From Volutella citrinella (taxonomy: Eukaryota > Ascomycota > Sordariomycetes > Hypocreales > Nectriaceae), in assembly GCA_034401135.1 (NCBI GenBank), contig JAWZSP010000003.1, positions 5,208,001 to 5,272,000 on the forward strand: 64,000 bases of DNA. Reading direction: 5' to 3'. The translations under genes were made by a program, and so were the position numbers. Below, in pieces: positions 31,245 to 42,100 of the stretch; positions within the stretch are counted from its first letter, which is position 1; the number at the start of each line of letters is the position of its first letter. The notes under the pieces are model-generated. The model was not told the DNA's origin and searched no databases. It saw only the letters and a program-made list of their open reading frames with translations.

Positions 31245-32804
31245 ATGCGTTGGCTGGCGCTGCCATTCGACATCCGTCACCAAATCCTGACCCAGCTCGC
31301 TCAAGACGAGTTGGGCAACGGAGAATCCCTCGTCAACTATGCAGTGGTACAGCGAGAATGGCAGCCCATCATCGAACGGTTCATCTTCTCCCGCCTCCAC
31401 GTCAAATCATCTGAATCATCCATGTTCCGCACCGCCTTTGCGGCAGTACACCGACGACGATACCTGCGCCACTTGACGGTAGATATTGATATACCCCCGC
31501 GCACCCTCAAGTACCCAAGGTGTACGATGCCTAGTGCCGTGGGAATATGGGAGATGATGATACTTAAATTCTATGGACCGGATTCAGCGGACTTTATAAT
31601 GGAGCTGAATGGCCAAAACCTCCTCAACAACGTCGCCTTCTCGCAGGGTGTGCACACCATGTTCTGCGCACTCGGCGAATGGACCAAAGGCCAGGAGCAT
31701 CGCGAGGGCATTCGCCTTGAACTAACGACCAAGTCCAAGAGTTTGTGGCAGCGCCTGGCTTCCAAGTTCGAGTGGTGGGAGGCCAAGCGCGCGGTGCGGC
31801 GTGAGCGTCAGGAGTCGGCCCCGTTCAACCAGTTGGGACCCCTCAGTGCCGCATCAAGGCTGAACTGGGAGGATGTGAAGGGCTCAGCCCAGCTGGATTT
31901 TCACTTTTTTCTCGACATGAAGAGCCCGTGGTCTGGCCAGCTACCAGAGCTTGACATGGTACGCACCTTTGCCATCCCGCAGGGGACTGTCCGTCGGTTT
32001 CACCCTGACGCGGTGGGCTGCATCCTAGAGCGTCTCCCTCGCCTCCGACGACTTTCGTGGGCGGTTGGCTCATTTGTGAGGTGGGAGACCAAGGCTCTCT
32101 TTGATACATCTCTAGCAGAAAGGTTTCGCAGCCGAGCCAACTTGACTCAATCTCTGGAATCCGTGCAGCTGGTCGAATCGCCCTGGTCTGATAAACGTGG
32201 AGCCTGGGCGGGAGACCATGACGATGAAACGGATCCCCCATTTCCGGACCCAATGCTAGCAAGACTTGGATCCAGCCTCGGGTTGCTCGGTCGTCAACTC
32301 AAGTGTTTGCACGTCAACTATGCCGTTGATGTGCGCCGGCTCCTGCACGGCTTAGCAGACCAAGCGCCAGCCATTGAGTGTCTCATGGCCAAGTCAGAGA
32401 AGCACCTTGTTCATAAAACGGCTCCCAAATCGACCAATGTATTGCTGGCCGCGGCCGCGTTCGCCATGCAAGCGCCAAGGCTGAAGCAAATGATGCTTTA
32501 TGGCATTGACAATGTGTATGTCTATAGCCAGTGCTTCAACTACGCCCTCTCGGACGAGTATGCTACCATCCATCTCTGGACTCAACGGGCATTTCGGCGT
32601 GATGAAGCGCATTTGCGGCTTTGTGAAGAAAGCCAACGGGCTTGGCGTGCCGTTGCGGCGGCGCATCGACGCCCTCTTCGATGGGAAGAACAGCAAGTGT
32701 GCACATATCAAATATACGGCCTTGAGATATCCATGACAGGGCGGGCAGGTCATGGTCAGGAGCATCCATTGCTTGACCTCGCGGATGAGGAGTGTGAGTT
32801 GTAG
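31245..32804 (+). CDS. F-box-like protein
   Basis: The frame is open from 31095, but the ATG at 31245 (context aaaccATGCG, a pyrimidine/A-rich leader before it) starts directly with an F-box-like segment, giving 519 residues. Residues 1-50 (MRWLALPFDIRHQILTQLAQ, then VVQREWQPIIERFIFSRLHV) match the fungal F-box layout LP.EI...IL..L.......A.V...W...E..IF..L.V. The remainder has Leu/Arg-rich stretches such as RRYLRHLTVDIDIPP and RLPRLRRLSWAV, typical of the irregular leucine-rich substrate-binding region of these proteins. The expected role is substrate adaptor in an SCF ubiquitin ligase. The substrate is unknown. No introns. Confidence 0.82.
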   Translation: MRWLALPFDIRHQILTQLAQDELGNGESLVNYAVVQREWQPIIERFIFSRLHVKSSESSMFRTAFAAVHRRRYLRHLTVDIDIPPRTLKYPRCTMPSAVGIWEMMILKFYGPDSADFIMELNGQNLLNNVAFSQGVHTMFCALGEWTKGQEHREGIRLELTTKSKSLWQRLASKFEWWEAKRAVRRERQESAPFNQLGPLSAASRLNWEDVKGSAQLDFHFFLDMKSPWSGQLPELDMVRTFAIPQGTVRRFHPDAVGCILERLPRLRRLSWAVGSFVRWETKALFDTSLAERFRSRANLTQSLESVQLVESPWSDKRGAWAGDHDDETDPPFPDPMLARLGSSLGLLGRQLKCLHVNYAVDVRRLLHGLADQAPAIECLMAKSEKHLVHKTAPKSTNVLLAAAAFAMQAPRLKQMMLYGIDNVYVYSQCFNYALSDEYATIHLWTQRAFRRDEAHLRLCEESQRAWRAVAAAHRRPLRWEEQQVCTYQIYGLEISMTGRAGHGQEHPLLDLADEECEL

Positions 32805-34201
32805 GTGGTCAATGTGACATCTGGCTGCACCAAGACCGCTGAACACATATGATATGATGATGCGTGCGGCCGATCGTTGATAGTTGATGCTTGGCCTCGG
32901 CGGAATTTACCCGCCGCAGCGTCGAATGAGATGGTCGATCTGTGTATCGTGCAGCTATCATGAAGTTCACCACAGAGCCCAAGTGGACTAGATGGTATAC
33001 GACGTCGCATCAGCGTGGGCCTCCTAGCCAGCCTCCATCGACCTGCATCGGCCTTGGTCGGAGACCCGGGAACTTGTTCTCGCCTTCTGAATCGGGAAAT
33101 GGAAATGCCGCTCCTCATAGACATCGGCGCAATGCACAATCAAGCATATGCCTCAAAGCTCTGTTTGTAAGCCTGTGCAACCCGCGTGGCTCTCCGCATC
33201 TGCCAGGACAGGGCCCCGGTCGACTACAGCTGGCCCCAGTTTCCGGCCTCACAAGCGGCCGCTACTAGCCCGGGAGGGGTCAAGGGCGACGTTGGGGGGA
33301 CGAGGCAAAAAAAAAGTCTATAGCTATAGTGAAACGGCTAAGAGACAAGCCGAGGATGCGACATGTGGCTGGCGGGGGTTGTTCTGGCGGTGACTGGGTG
33401 TGATGAATGGTGATGAGATGCGGCCCCGCTCAACGGCGGCGGGCCGAAGCCGCAGAAGGAACTGGAATCGAGATGAGCGATGGGAAAATGCGGACCGGGG
33501 AGGGGGGGACGGGGGACGAGGATGAGCAACGATGAGAGATAGCCGGCAGTTGCTGACTGAAAGCTGCGCGGTGCTGACGATTGGCCGCTGGGGCGGTGGG
33601 GACAGTGGACGCTGTCGCTGAGTCGGACGGCACTAATGATGACCAACCCAGGGCAGCACCCTTACGTGACGCCTTACTCCAGGCTATCCAGTGACCCACG
33701 CCAAAGTCTAGAACCTGCACACAACAGCAGCAGCATTAGCATTGAGGCTCTTTGCGCACGCGGGCGGGGAGAGATTTTGCCTCGCAGCTGACTCAACATT
33801 GCATTCTCAGTGACATGTCGAGAATGCATCACGGCATCTTCCCTGCGGGTGGAGCGGTTGCCGGGTTGCAATGCGGCGCAACCTCGCAGCACGGTCGGTC
33901 GGTCGGTGCACCGGAGACGGACTGGGACTGGCAGCCCGACGATAGCCCAAGCAACCAAGCCCGTCGAAAGCTTCGTCTTGGCGCTGGGGACGATGTCTTT
34001 TTGAGGGCCTCCGCTTTGGCTTCGACCCGTCCGCCGTTGTATAAAGGACCGTGACAGTCCCGCGATCTAAGACTCTTTTCTTTCCCCAAGCCTCTCAGCT
34101 CCAATCAAAAAAGAGACACTCAAGCCTCTTTCTTCATTGCCTTCGATCTCGCAAGCCTCGAGTTTCCTCTCCCGACTTGCCCCATCAGTCAATTGCCCAA
34201 C
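32805..34201. promoter_or_regulatory. Spacer and promoter region of the isochorismatase gene
   Basis: It contains a TATA-like box (tataaagg, about 34040-34047) 160 bases before the downstream ATG, followed by a CT- and CA-rich leader (about 34075-34200), a common layout of strong fungal promoters. The rest is noncoding as far as I can see; minus-strand frames here are low-complexity. Confidence 0.45.
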
Positions 34202-35086
34202 ATGAAGTTCTCTGCTGTCCTCACCGGCCTCTGCGCCACCCTGGCCGCTGCCGCCGGCCTCGAGAGGCGTACCGAGCCCGCTCCCTCTGGCTACAAGTAC
34301 GAGCGCCTCGACAAGAAGGATGCTGTGAGTCTAGACACCTCAATTGACTTCATCAGAGACGACACTAACATGTGTAGCTCCTCCTCATCGTCGACATCCA
34401 GGAGGGTCTGTACCACATCGCCCGCGACTTCGACCCGACCCTCTACCGCGAGCAGGCCATGGCCCACGCCGCTCTCGGCAAGGCCTTTGACCTGCCCGTC
34501 ATCATGACCACCTCTGCCGACCAGGGTAAGCTGCCTCTACTGCCGATTAGACTCGCGCTAGTAGCATCATGAGCCGGGAACCCAGGGCTAACCTCCACTC
34601 CTCCCTGCAGGCCCCAACGGCGAGCTCTTCAAGGAGATGCTCGACATGTACCCCAACGCTCCCCTCGTCCAGCGCCAGGGTGAGGTCAATGCCTGGGACA
34701 ACGACGCCTTCCGCAAGGCCGTCCAGGACACCGGCCGCAAGCAAATCATCCTGGCCGGCATCACCACCGACGTCTGCACCACCTTCCTCGCCCTGTCCCT
34801 CCGCGAGGCCGGCTACTCCGTCTGGGCCAACGTCGAGGCCTCCGGCACCAACTCTGCTCTTGTCCGCGACGTCTCCAACCTGCGCATGGCCCAGGCCGGC
34901 GTCCAGACCGTCAGCCTCTTCTCCATCGTCTGCGACCTCATGCGCGACTGGCGACACCAGCCCGGTGCCAAGGAGCTCATCCCCTGGCTCAACAAGTACT
35001 ACCCCGTCTGGGGCTTCCTTGCCCGCGGCCACGCCAAGGCCATCCAGAACGGCACCCTCGTCCCCGGCGAGGAGGAGCTCCTCTAA
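34202..35086 (+). CDS. YcaC-like isochorismatase-family hydrolase with a signal peptide
   Basis: Three exons (34202-34324, 34378-34525, 34611-35086) give 248 residues. The core matches the cysteine-hydrolase fold: LLLIVDIQEG (Asp47), QRQGEVNAWDNDAF near residues 111-124, and ILAGITTDVCTTF with the nucleophile Cys146 and its cis-peptide neighbours. The VNAWDN block is typical of YcaC-like members, whose substrates are not settled. Residues 1-20 (MKFSAVLTGLCATLAAAAGL) form a clear Sec-type signal followed by ERR, a possible Kex2-like site. The first intron falls exactly at the boundary between this leader and the enzyme core, so the leader sits on its own exon. Secretion is inferred; it matters because isochorismatases can deplete salicylate precursors in plants. 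Confidence 0.88.
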
Positions 35087-35616
35087 GGGACTTCGCCGAC
35101 GTGCAAGCTAGATAGATGCGGTCCTTGTGCCCGTCTCTTGTGAGAGTGATGGGGACAAGGCTGCCATGCGATTGAATGGTCCTGCTGTTCAATGGCGCCT
35201 TTAGATAGAAAATAAACCCTCGGGATTGTTCCGTCTACTTGATATATGCTCTCATCCCTGGTGACATCAGACGTGAACTCGACAGACACCAAAGCCGTGA
35301 TACAGCCTTGTGCCAGCTACGCCAAAACGGCCCGCACGGCCCCCATTGCTGTGGCGTGCACAACACCCAATCCTATCCTCTCACGAACAGCCACCCCCTC
35401 GGACAAACCGAGCCTAACAGCTTGGGCAACGGGCTAACTCGCAGATCAAATCCTCCCTTAAAATGCTGTGTAACGAAGGCGCTCAAAACCCCTCTTTCGC
35501 CCAGCCTTCAGCTTCGGATCTGTCAACATTTCACTTCATCATCAGCATACCTGCTTCCTTCCTACACCAAAGACTACACCAAAGACTACACCAAAGACAA
35601 GTCCATAGCCGAAACC
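35087..35616. promoter_or_regulatory. Spacer upstream of the GFA-like gene
   Basis: Noncoding. It holds the 3' end of the isochorismatase transcript and the leader of the next gene, including the 12-nt tandem repeat listed separately. Confidence 0.4.
35563..35598 (+). repeat. Three perfect 12-nt tandem repeats in a 5' leader
   Basis: The unit tacaccaaagac occurs three times in a row, ending 18 bases before the start codon of the GFA-like gene. It is probably transcribed as part of the 5' untranslated region. Confidence 0.85.
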
Positions 35617-36251
35617 ATGTCTGAGCAAGGCCACTGCAACTGTCGCAGCATCACCGTCACGCTGACACCGGATCAGCCACTCAGCTCCGCAGCCTGTCAC
35701 TGGTAAGTGGAACCCGATCAGACACACTCCCCACAACGTCGTCGCGAGATGCAGCAGCTAAGCTAGATCCAGCCGCAACTGCGCTCGAGCAGGTGGTCGT
35801 AAGCGAACACTGATGGACCCGGCCTTGGGCTGAGGCACTCGCTGACGGGGAATAGCATTCTCAATCAACTACATTATGCCTGAGGGCGCCGTGAAGCTGG
35901 ACGACCCGACGCAGGCCCTCAAGACGTACAAGGACACGAGCACCGTCAGCGGCAACGAGATCCAGGTACTTCATCAAGCCCTCTGGTTTCCCCCAGTAAC
36001 TGATGTAGATTCCCCTAGCGACGTTTCTGTGGCAATTGTGGCAGGTCAGTCCACCCATGCAAAGCTCCCAGCCTCGTCTTAAGCTGACCAGCGTGCAATG
36101 CAGCCCCGTCGTCACCCTGAGCCCCCAGTTCCCTAATCAGCTGCTCATCAAGGCGTCTCTGTTTGATAAGATTGCGACGCCGGGCGTCGAGGTCTTTGTT
36201 GGCCAGCGACAGGAATGGCAACCGGCATTTGAGGGCGCCCAGCAGGTCTGA
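35617..36251 (+). CDS. GFA-domain (Mss4-like) zinc protein
   Basis: Five small exons (35617-35702, 35773-35792, 35856-35965, 36019-36044, 36104-36251) join in frame to 129 residues, the size of single-domain GFA/CENP-V proteins. Zinc ligands follow the family order: GHCNCRS (Cys7, Cys9), ACHCRNCAR, and RRFCGNCGS. The typical C-terminal sequence KASLFDKIATPGVEVFV is also present. The exons of 20 and 26 nt encode exactly the CRNC and CGNC knuckles, so missing them would abolish the metal site. Family members include glutathione-dependent formaldehyde-activating enzymes, but most fungal members have no tested activity. It is convergent with the RWD-domain gene, 141 bases apart. Confidence 0.85.
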
Positions 36252-36392
36252 GCCGGCCCCATCTGGCTGCACGATTTGATACTGTAGTTGCGGATGTAGC
36301 TTGGGCGAGAATCATCCTCCGTCAACGACATGTCTTGGAAAAACCGTCGGTTAGATATTGAATCTATAAATCTCATCCAGCCGCACGCGCAG

Positions 36393-37292
36393 CTACATAA
36401 ACACCTTGCCAAACGCCTCACCCAGTCCATACCCGTTCAACCAGGCCTCGAGCGCCTTCATGTCACTGCGATTCGCCCTCTCGCCCCTCTTCTCGCCCAC
36501 CTTGTCCGTAATCTCCTGCATGTCCGGGAACGCCCTCGCGACGCCGGCGCCCGTCTCGCGGTACCGCTCGCTGACCTTTTTGTGGTGCGAGGGGATGTCA
36601 CCCCAGCTGTCCGTCTTGATGAACTTCATAAAGTCGTCAATGGCCGCCGACCCGCCCTCGAGGCACAAGACGCCGGGCTTGCCGGCGAGAAGGAACCCGC
36701 TGAGGCCGTATGTGGGCGCGTAGTTGACTAGGTCGTCTCGCTTGGAGCGTGTGCTGATGGAGGGGAAGTAGAACCACACGCGGACAAGGGATGCGGTGGA
36801 GGCATCTGCCGAGGCGGCTTCTGCTTTTGCTTGTTGCAGGGTTGTTAGATGTGCAGAGACGGTATCTCTGACGTGGTCGATGATGGCCAGCACATCCCCT
36901 TCAGGTATCTCCGAGTTGAGTCGCGTCGTGTCGGCCTTGGTCATCCAGTTGGGTTGCTGAATCCTTGCCTTTGCAGGTGGTGGCTCTGTTTCACCGCTGG
37001 CCCCTTCTGGAACTAGCAAAGGGACAGACAGGTTGAGCTGTAATGACTTGACCTGGTCATCGGGGTTGTCGTCTGGCGTTATGTCGAGGCTGATGAGCAT
37101 GTTGACCTGCTCGACCTCCAGCTCGGGAGCCGCTTCGTCGTCGTTGTCGCACCATTTCCGGAGGATATCGACTGTCTTTAAAGATGATGCTTCGGTTACG
37201 CTGCCGTCGTCGGACGCATACATGGCTTCCAGCAGGTCGACCTGGCCGAGCTGGAGGACCATGAGGTCCTTGGGCAGCACATTGTGAGGCAT
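36393..37292 (-). CDS. RWD + DUF1115 protein (RWDD2-like)
   Basis: The open frame begins at 37370, but the ATG at 37292 (MPHNVLPKDLMVLQLGQVDL) starts at the usual RWD boundary, giving 299 residues. The first half, with LGQVDLLEAMYASD and later LQLNLSVPLLVPE, fits an RWD fold (QxxElexLxaiY pattern). The second half, RVWFYFPSISTRSKRDDLVN and LSGFLLAGKPGVLCLEG, is characteristic of DUF1115, the C-terminal module of RWDD2A/RWDD2B. Function is unknown; RWD domains usually mediate protein contacts. A single exon. It shares its 3' side with the GFA gene, and its 5' side faces the 3' end of the coiled-coil gene on the same strand. Confidence 0.85.
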   Translation of the reverse strand: MPHNVLPKDLMVLQLGQVDLLEAMYASDDGSVTEASSLKTVDILRKWCDNDDEAAPELEVEQVNMLISLDITPDDNPDDQVKSLQLNLSVPLLVPEGASGETEPPPAKARIQQPNWMTKADTTRLNSEIPEGDVLAIIDHVRDTVSAHLTTLQQAKAEAASADASTASLVRVWFYFPSISTRSKRDDLVNYAPTYGLSGFLLAGKPGVLCLEGGSAAIDDFMKFIKTDSWGDIPSHHKKVSERYRETGAGVARAFPDMQEITDKVGEKRGERANRSDMKALEAWLNGYGLGEAFGKVFM

Positions 37293-37602
37293 TTCACCAC
37301 AGACTATGAAGGCTGCATAAGATTGGATGTGAGATGGGAGTGGGGCATCTACAACAGAAAACACCAGCACTGCGAATACGTTGCATCACCGGTACATTGA
37401 ATGTTGGTGTTGCTGGATTGCGGCTTGAAGCAGCTGGTGGAAAAAAGTGCATACCACGTGACACCCCGTGCTCCGTTTTCCGGCGATGGAGGAAGCTACA
37501 TATCCAAGCCACTACTATTGATATCTCTCTCGAATAGGCTAACAAATCTTCCAAAAAACCCAAATAATCAAGTAGAATTACCTATATTGGACTGACCTTG
37601 CA
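37293..37602. promoter_or_regulatory. Promoter spacer of the RWD-domain gene
   Basis: 310 bases between two tandem leftward genes. No coding pattern. Confidence 0.35.
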
Positions 37603-38700
37603 TCAGGCCTCAACTTGGTATTCCGGCGCTGGCTCGTCCGGCAACAGCACAGTCTGCTCGAATATCCTCCTCCGCAACACCTTTAATTCCTCCTGAACCC
37701 TTTCCAGCGCACTCTCGGCATCCTCCATCTCCATCGTGACCGCATTCGTCCGATCCTGCGCCATCTTCAGCCTCTTCTGCACAGCCGCCGCAAAGACCTG
37801 CATCGCGGCCTCTGCGCGCTTGATTTCTGTGTGGAACATGTAATCCGACACAATGTTGTCCAGCAAGACGTCGGCCACCAGTCCACCTTGGTTGATGTTG
37901 ACCCCAGGCAGGTCGTCATAGTGCGCCCGCATCGCAAGGGCCTTTGCTTCCTGGTACGCAGCCTCGGCGGCGGCTAGGTGCTTGCGCTCTGTTATGTCGG
38001 CCATGGGCCCGCCGATGCCCATCATATCTACACGGGAGGCGTCGCGGGCGCTGTCCATGTGATCAATGGCCTCGCCAACTTTTTTGCCGGCCTGGACTAG
38101 TAGGGAGACGAGTTTGACTTCTTCCTGGAACCGCTCGTTGACGCCGTCGTGGCGCTGCACCGCGGCATCTCGTTCGTGCCTCAGCCGCTCCTCGTCAGGG
38201 TCCAGGCATCGTGACTTTGACCCATCAAAGAGCATGCCATATAAGCTGTCGAGCTGTTGATTTGCATCCTTGTGCTGCTTGTCCTCCGCCTCGAGCCCGT
38301 CTCTGACGCGTCGGGCATCCCGCAGCTGCTGCTTCAGGTCGTCCTTGAGCACAGTGGCCTCGTGCAGCTTCCGGAGCATATCATGATACTCCTTCTCCTC
38401 CTTGGCCGCCTTCTCCTCAAACTTGGCGCTGCGACCAGCTGCCTTCTGGACGAACCTGCGAACGCGGCTGTTTTGGTACTTGGAGTGGTCGGCCAGCTCG
38501 GCAGTCCGCTTGGCCTCGAGTCGGCGCAGGTTTGTGGCGTTGGCCCCGACGTCGGACTCGAGATCTTTGATTGTCTGGTATTGCGTCTTTAATGATGCCG
38601 CGACGTGCTGGGTGTCTGCGAGGGTGCGCAGGAGCTGTGCGTGCTTGGCGGATGCCTGATGGACTTGGGCAACGAAGTCGGACGAGCCGGACGACGTCAT
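37603..38700 (-). CDS. Coiled-coil protein of unknown function
   Basis: The frame is open from 38841. The ATG at 38700 (MTSSGSSDFVAQVHQASAKH) precedes the first helical region and gives 365 residues; the upstream 47 residues are Pro/Arg/Ser-rich and probably leader. The protein is mostly predicted helix with heptad-like spacing: LESDVGANATNLRRLEAKR, FEEKAAKEEKEYHDMLRKL and a C-terminal MEDAESALERVQEELKVLRR segment. A less regular middle part contains DMMGIGGPMADITERKHL. There is no signal peptide or membrane segment. I recognise this only as a general fungal coiled-coil type found as uncharacterised proteins; the location next to an NLR gene may be incidental. Confidence 0.72.
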   Translation of the reverse strand: MTSSGSSDFVAQVHQASAKHAQLLRTLADTQHVAASLKTQYQTIKDLESDVGANATNLRRLEAKRTAELADHSKYQNSRVRRFVQKAAGRSAKFEEKAAKEEKEYHDMLRKLHEATVLKDDLKQQLRDARRVRDGLEAEDKQHKDANQQLDSLYGMLFDGSKSRCLDPDEERLRHERDAAVQRHDGVNERFQEEVKLVSLLVQAGKKVGEAIDHMDSARDASRVDMMGIGGPMADITERKHLAAAEAAYQEAKALAMRAHYDDLPGVNINQGGLVADVLLDNIVSDYMFHTEIKRAEAAMQVFAAAVQKRLKMAQDRTNAVTMEMEDAESALERVQEELKVLRRRIFEQTVLLPDEPAPEYQVEA

Positions 38701-39160
38701 GACGGTGGATGTGGCACCGATGGATGCTCTGAGATGTTGGCACGGGATGGATGCCACTGGAGGTCGCGATTGGCGATCTGAGGTAGATGACTGTAAATTT
38801 GGTCTTGCAGGAAGGTGATGGCGTTGGGGAAATCCACTCATCGAATGTCAGAGTTTCGGGCCGGCACAGTGCGAGCGAGGCTTGGCTGCTCTCCATGACG
38901 GTGATGATCCTTGCAGAATTGAGGATTCTCGCTGGGCTGCGGCACGGCAGAGGCAGTGCAACATGGTTGGAGCCATCACAGCCCTAACACAGCCTTGAAA
39001 GACGATGAAAAGTTGGAACCAAAAAGAAATCCCACTGTAGATGGATGGTATAACCAACATCTCTAGCCTATACTATACTTGCCTAATCTGTATCTAATAG
39101 TGGCGTGGCTTAGCAGCATTGACCGATCAAGACAAGGCAAAAAATACCTTTGTCCAACTG
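38701..39160. other. Spacer between the coiled-coil and NLR genes
   Basis: 460 bases: the leader of the coiled-coil gene and the 3' end of the NLR gene, both leftward. No gene seen. Confidence 0.35.
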
Positions 39161-42100
39161 TTAGTTTCTAAACAAGTTTAAAATATCCTCCTTGTTCGCC
39201 TCCGCGGCTACATCAAGACTCGACCTTCCCTGGTTATCCTCGACCAGCGGGTCCAAGCCTTTCTTCACCAGCCAGTCAAACACCTCTTTGTCGCCCTTCC
39301 TGGGCGGCCTGCTCGCTACCGCATGAAGCACAGTCTCGCCCGTCTTCGCGTTCGCCGCCCTGAGATCTGCTTGATCGCCTAGGAACGCATCCCAGAAACG
39401 TATAGTCAGGCAGTCTTGTTCCCCCCCAGGCAGCTCTGATAAGCGCGAGTTTCCAAGTTGGGTAGGAGCTGGCGGTATGCCTCTCCCTCGCCACATAGGA
39501 AGATCAATTTCGCGGTTGAGCACAAAGGCAAACCATGCAGGCATGCCAGTGTCGTCGAGCGCATTGGGATCCCACTCGCCGCACTCGATCAGCCGGGCGC
39601 GCAAAGCAAGGCACTGCCCTGTGTGGTCGGGCTCAGTGGGCATGCCAGACCGGCTGCGCGATCTGTCATACTCATCGCCGAGGTGGAGCTGTGTATCGAA
39701 ACACTGCGCTAGAACTCGGTGTGCAGGTGATGGCCTGATGATTGAATCGGTCTGCGAGGCTCGAGTATGAGGCGTGCGGCCTCCAATATCGATGAGCCGA
39801 GAAACTACAGCCGGACGAAGGACACGGAGGGCGTATTCAAATGGTGTATAGCCAGGTTGGTCGGGTGCCGAAGGAGTCGGTTTCGTGGATTGGAGGCAGA
39901 TTGCAGTCATATGTGCCGCTAGGGGGTCTTCAAGGATGGGAAGGATGAGGTCGGTGGGAACACGACAATTGCTGAGCATGATGTGCTTTCCAGGGATAGT
40001 TAGCTACAAGGATTGGGGAAGAGGATGTGTCGGGGTTGGCGTCGTCGCTCAAGGAGGTGGCACTCACAAGCATATTGTTCCCTTCATCATCAGTGGCCGT
40101 AACATCAACGCCCAGTCCTATCAACTTGCCACACACCTCCGAGACATCGAAATTGTGCGGTTTGCTGGGATTGGGAGGACCCGTGCAAGCACAAAGCGAC
40201 AGTAAGGGTGTCTTGCCTTCGACATCCCGTGTCTCCCAGTTGATCTTCTGGGCGTATTGCGGCTCGAAGAATACATTCAGCAACTCGCTATCAAACTCGG
40301 CACGGTTCAAAACCCTGTGCAAGAATAGCTGGGGCTTCTCATGCGGATATCTAGGCTCGACGGTCAAGAATGGGTCGGCGCCATTTTGGAGCAAGCAGTG
40401 AATCATGGATACGCGATTCCTCCGCTGTTCTGGGGTGTCGACATTGTCAATATTGACCCTTGTGACGAATGCACCAGCAAGTGGATAAGGAGAATACGTC
40501 GGGGGTATTAGACTCTCCCTCCAGGGGTACTTGTCTCGGTCTAGCCCCGCGTTCACGTCGGCGCCGTAGTTGATGGCTTGCCTCATCAGCTCGACATCCA
40601 TCGTCTCAATCGCCTTGTGGACAAGGCCCTGGCGCAATGTTTCCAGGGATGCCCCGGCTTGGATGAGCATGTCCACAATGGCCGAGTCTGTCACGAGATC
40701 CAGACATGTTTTGCCCTGGTAGCTTGACAAGTTTGGATCAGCTCCAAGCTCCAAAAGCAGCTTCACAAAGTCTCTTCTCCATCGTCCCCCAAACTGGGGA
40801 TTGCATGCAAAAAGAAGAGGCGTGTCCCCCTCCAGATCGCGAATGTTGACATCGGCACCTTGGCCGACGAGGTATCGGATCGCTGATAGATGCCAGTAGT
40901 CCTGCTCCATGGCCATGTATCCAAGAGCTGTCACAGCACCCATGTCGGGACGATGGCTGGTGAAGTAGTTGGATCGAATCTCGCGGGCATTGCAGTCGAC
41001 GCCGCAATGCTCCACCAGAACCTTGAGAACCTCGAGGTTGGGATAGCGCCTCGTGCATGCCAAATACACAAGAGGCTGGGTTTTACGACAGAAGACGTTC
41101 TTGTGGACTAGATCTTGCAGAGTGTTGGACGGGGTGAGTTTGTAGTCCACCTGGAGCGGTTCCGTCATCTCAACCGCCCACTTGTCAATAGGATTGCTCG
41201 GTGAATCATAGCAGCGAGCTACTGATTCACAGGACTTGACAAAGGATGACGAGCCGTTCAAGACGCAAGTCTGCAGAAAGCTTGGCTCGTCTTGGGGCAT
41301 CAACTTGCCACCCACGGGGTTTGCCTCCCTATTCCAGGACTTCTGGAAGGGAACAGTGCGGAAAGGGGCTGTTAGGTTAGCGTCATTTAGGATCAGCCAG
41401 CCAACGTCGTCCAAGCTCATATTCTTTAATCCAGCCAGGGGATTTCTCAGCAGCTGTTCAGCATCGTGCGATGTGGACTCGTTTACAACTCCAGGCCACA
41501 GTTCCTTGCGCAATTTGCCCTCAGCATGAGCCGAACAGCCACTATCCATGAATGCCACCAGGATGGGGCCCGCAGCTTCGTATTCGGTGTCGTCAGACAC
41601 GGCGCCAGCTCCCAGGAGCCTCCGCACCACGGAATAAATTGCCTCGCCGGGAGCATCAAGCCAAGGGGCACGAAATGCTCGGTAGTCAGCCACCTTGAAC
41701 CGACCAACAAAGTTGGGTTCCGGAAGACTTCCGTCTGGCTGACGCCTTTCGTGCTCAGTAAACACTTGCTCCATGTAATGCGGTCGATAGGGATCCGTGT
41801 GTGGCTGGCGGGCTGGCTTGTTGCCCTCCCCTATCTCGACGTGCTCGACCTTGTCCCATCGAGCCTGTTCTTCTGTGAACTCGGCGCAGGCGTTTAAACA
41901 CCCGAGATTCTGCGAGTCACGGGCGTTAACATCCGCGCCAGCGTCGACAAGGATGCCAACAGCCTCAGCTAAACCGGAGGAACACGCGTAGAATAGTGGT
42001 GTGCGGCCCAGAGAATCGCATGCCTCAAGCAGGTCTTTTCCTGTGCGATCCAGGATGTACAATAGCGACGAAGTGTTTCGCGCGATGCATGCAAGGTGGA

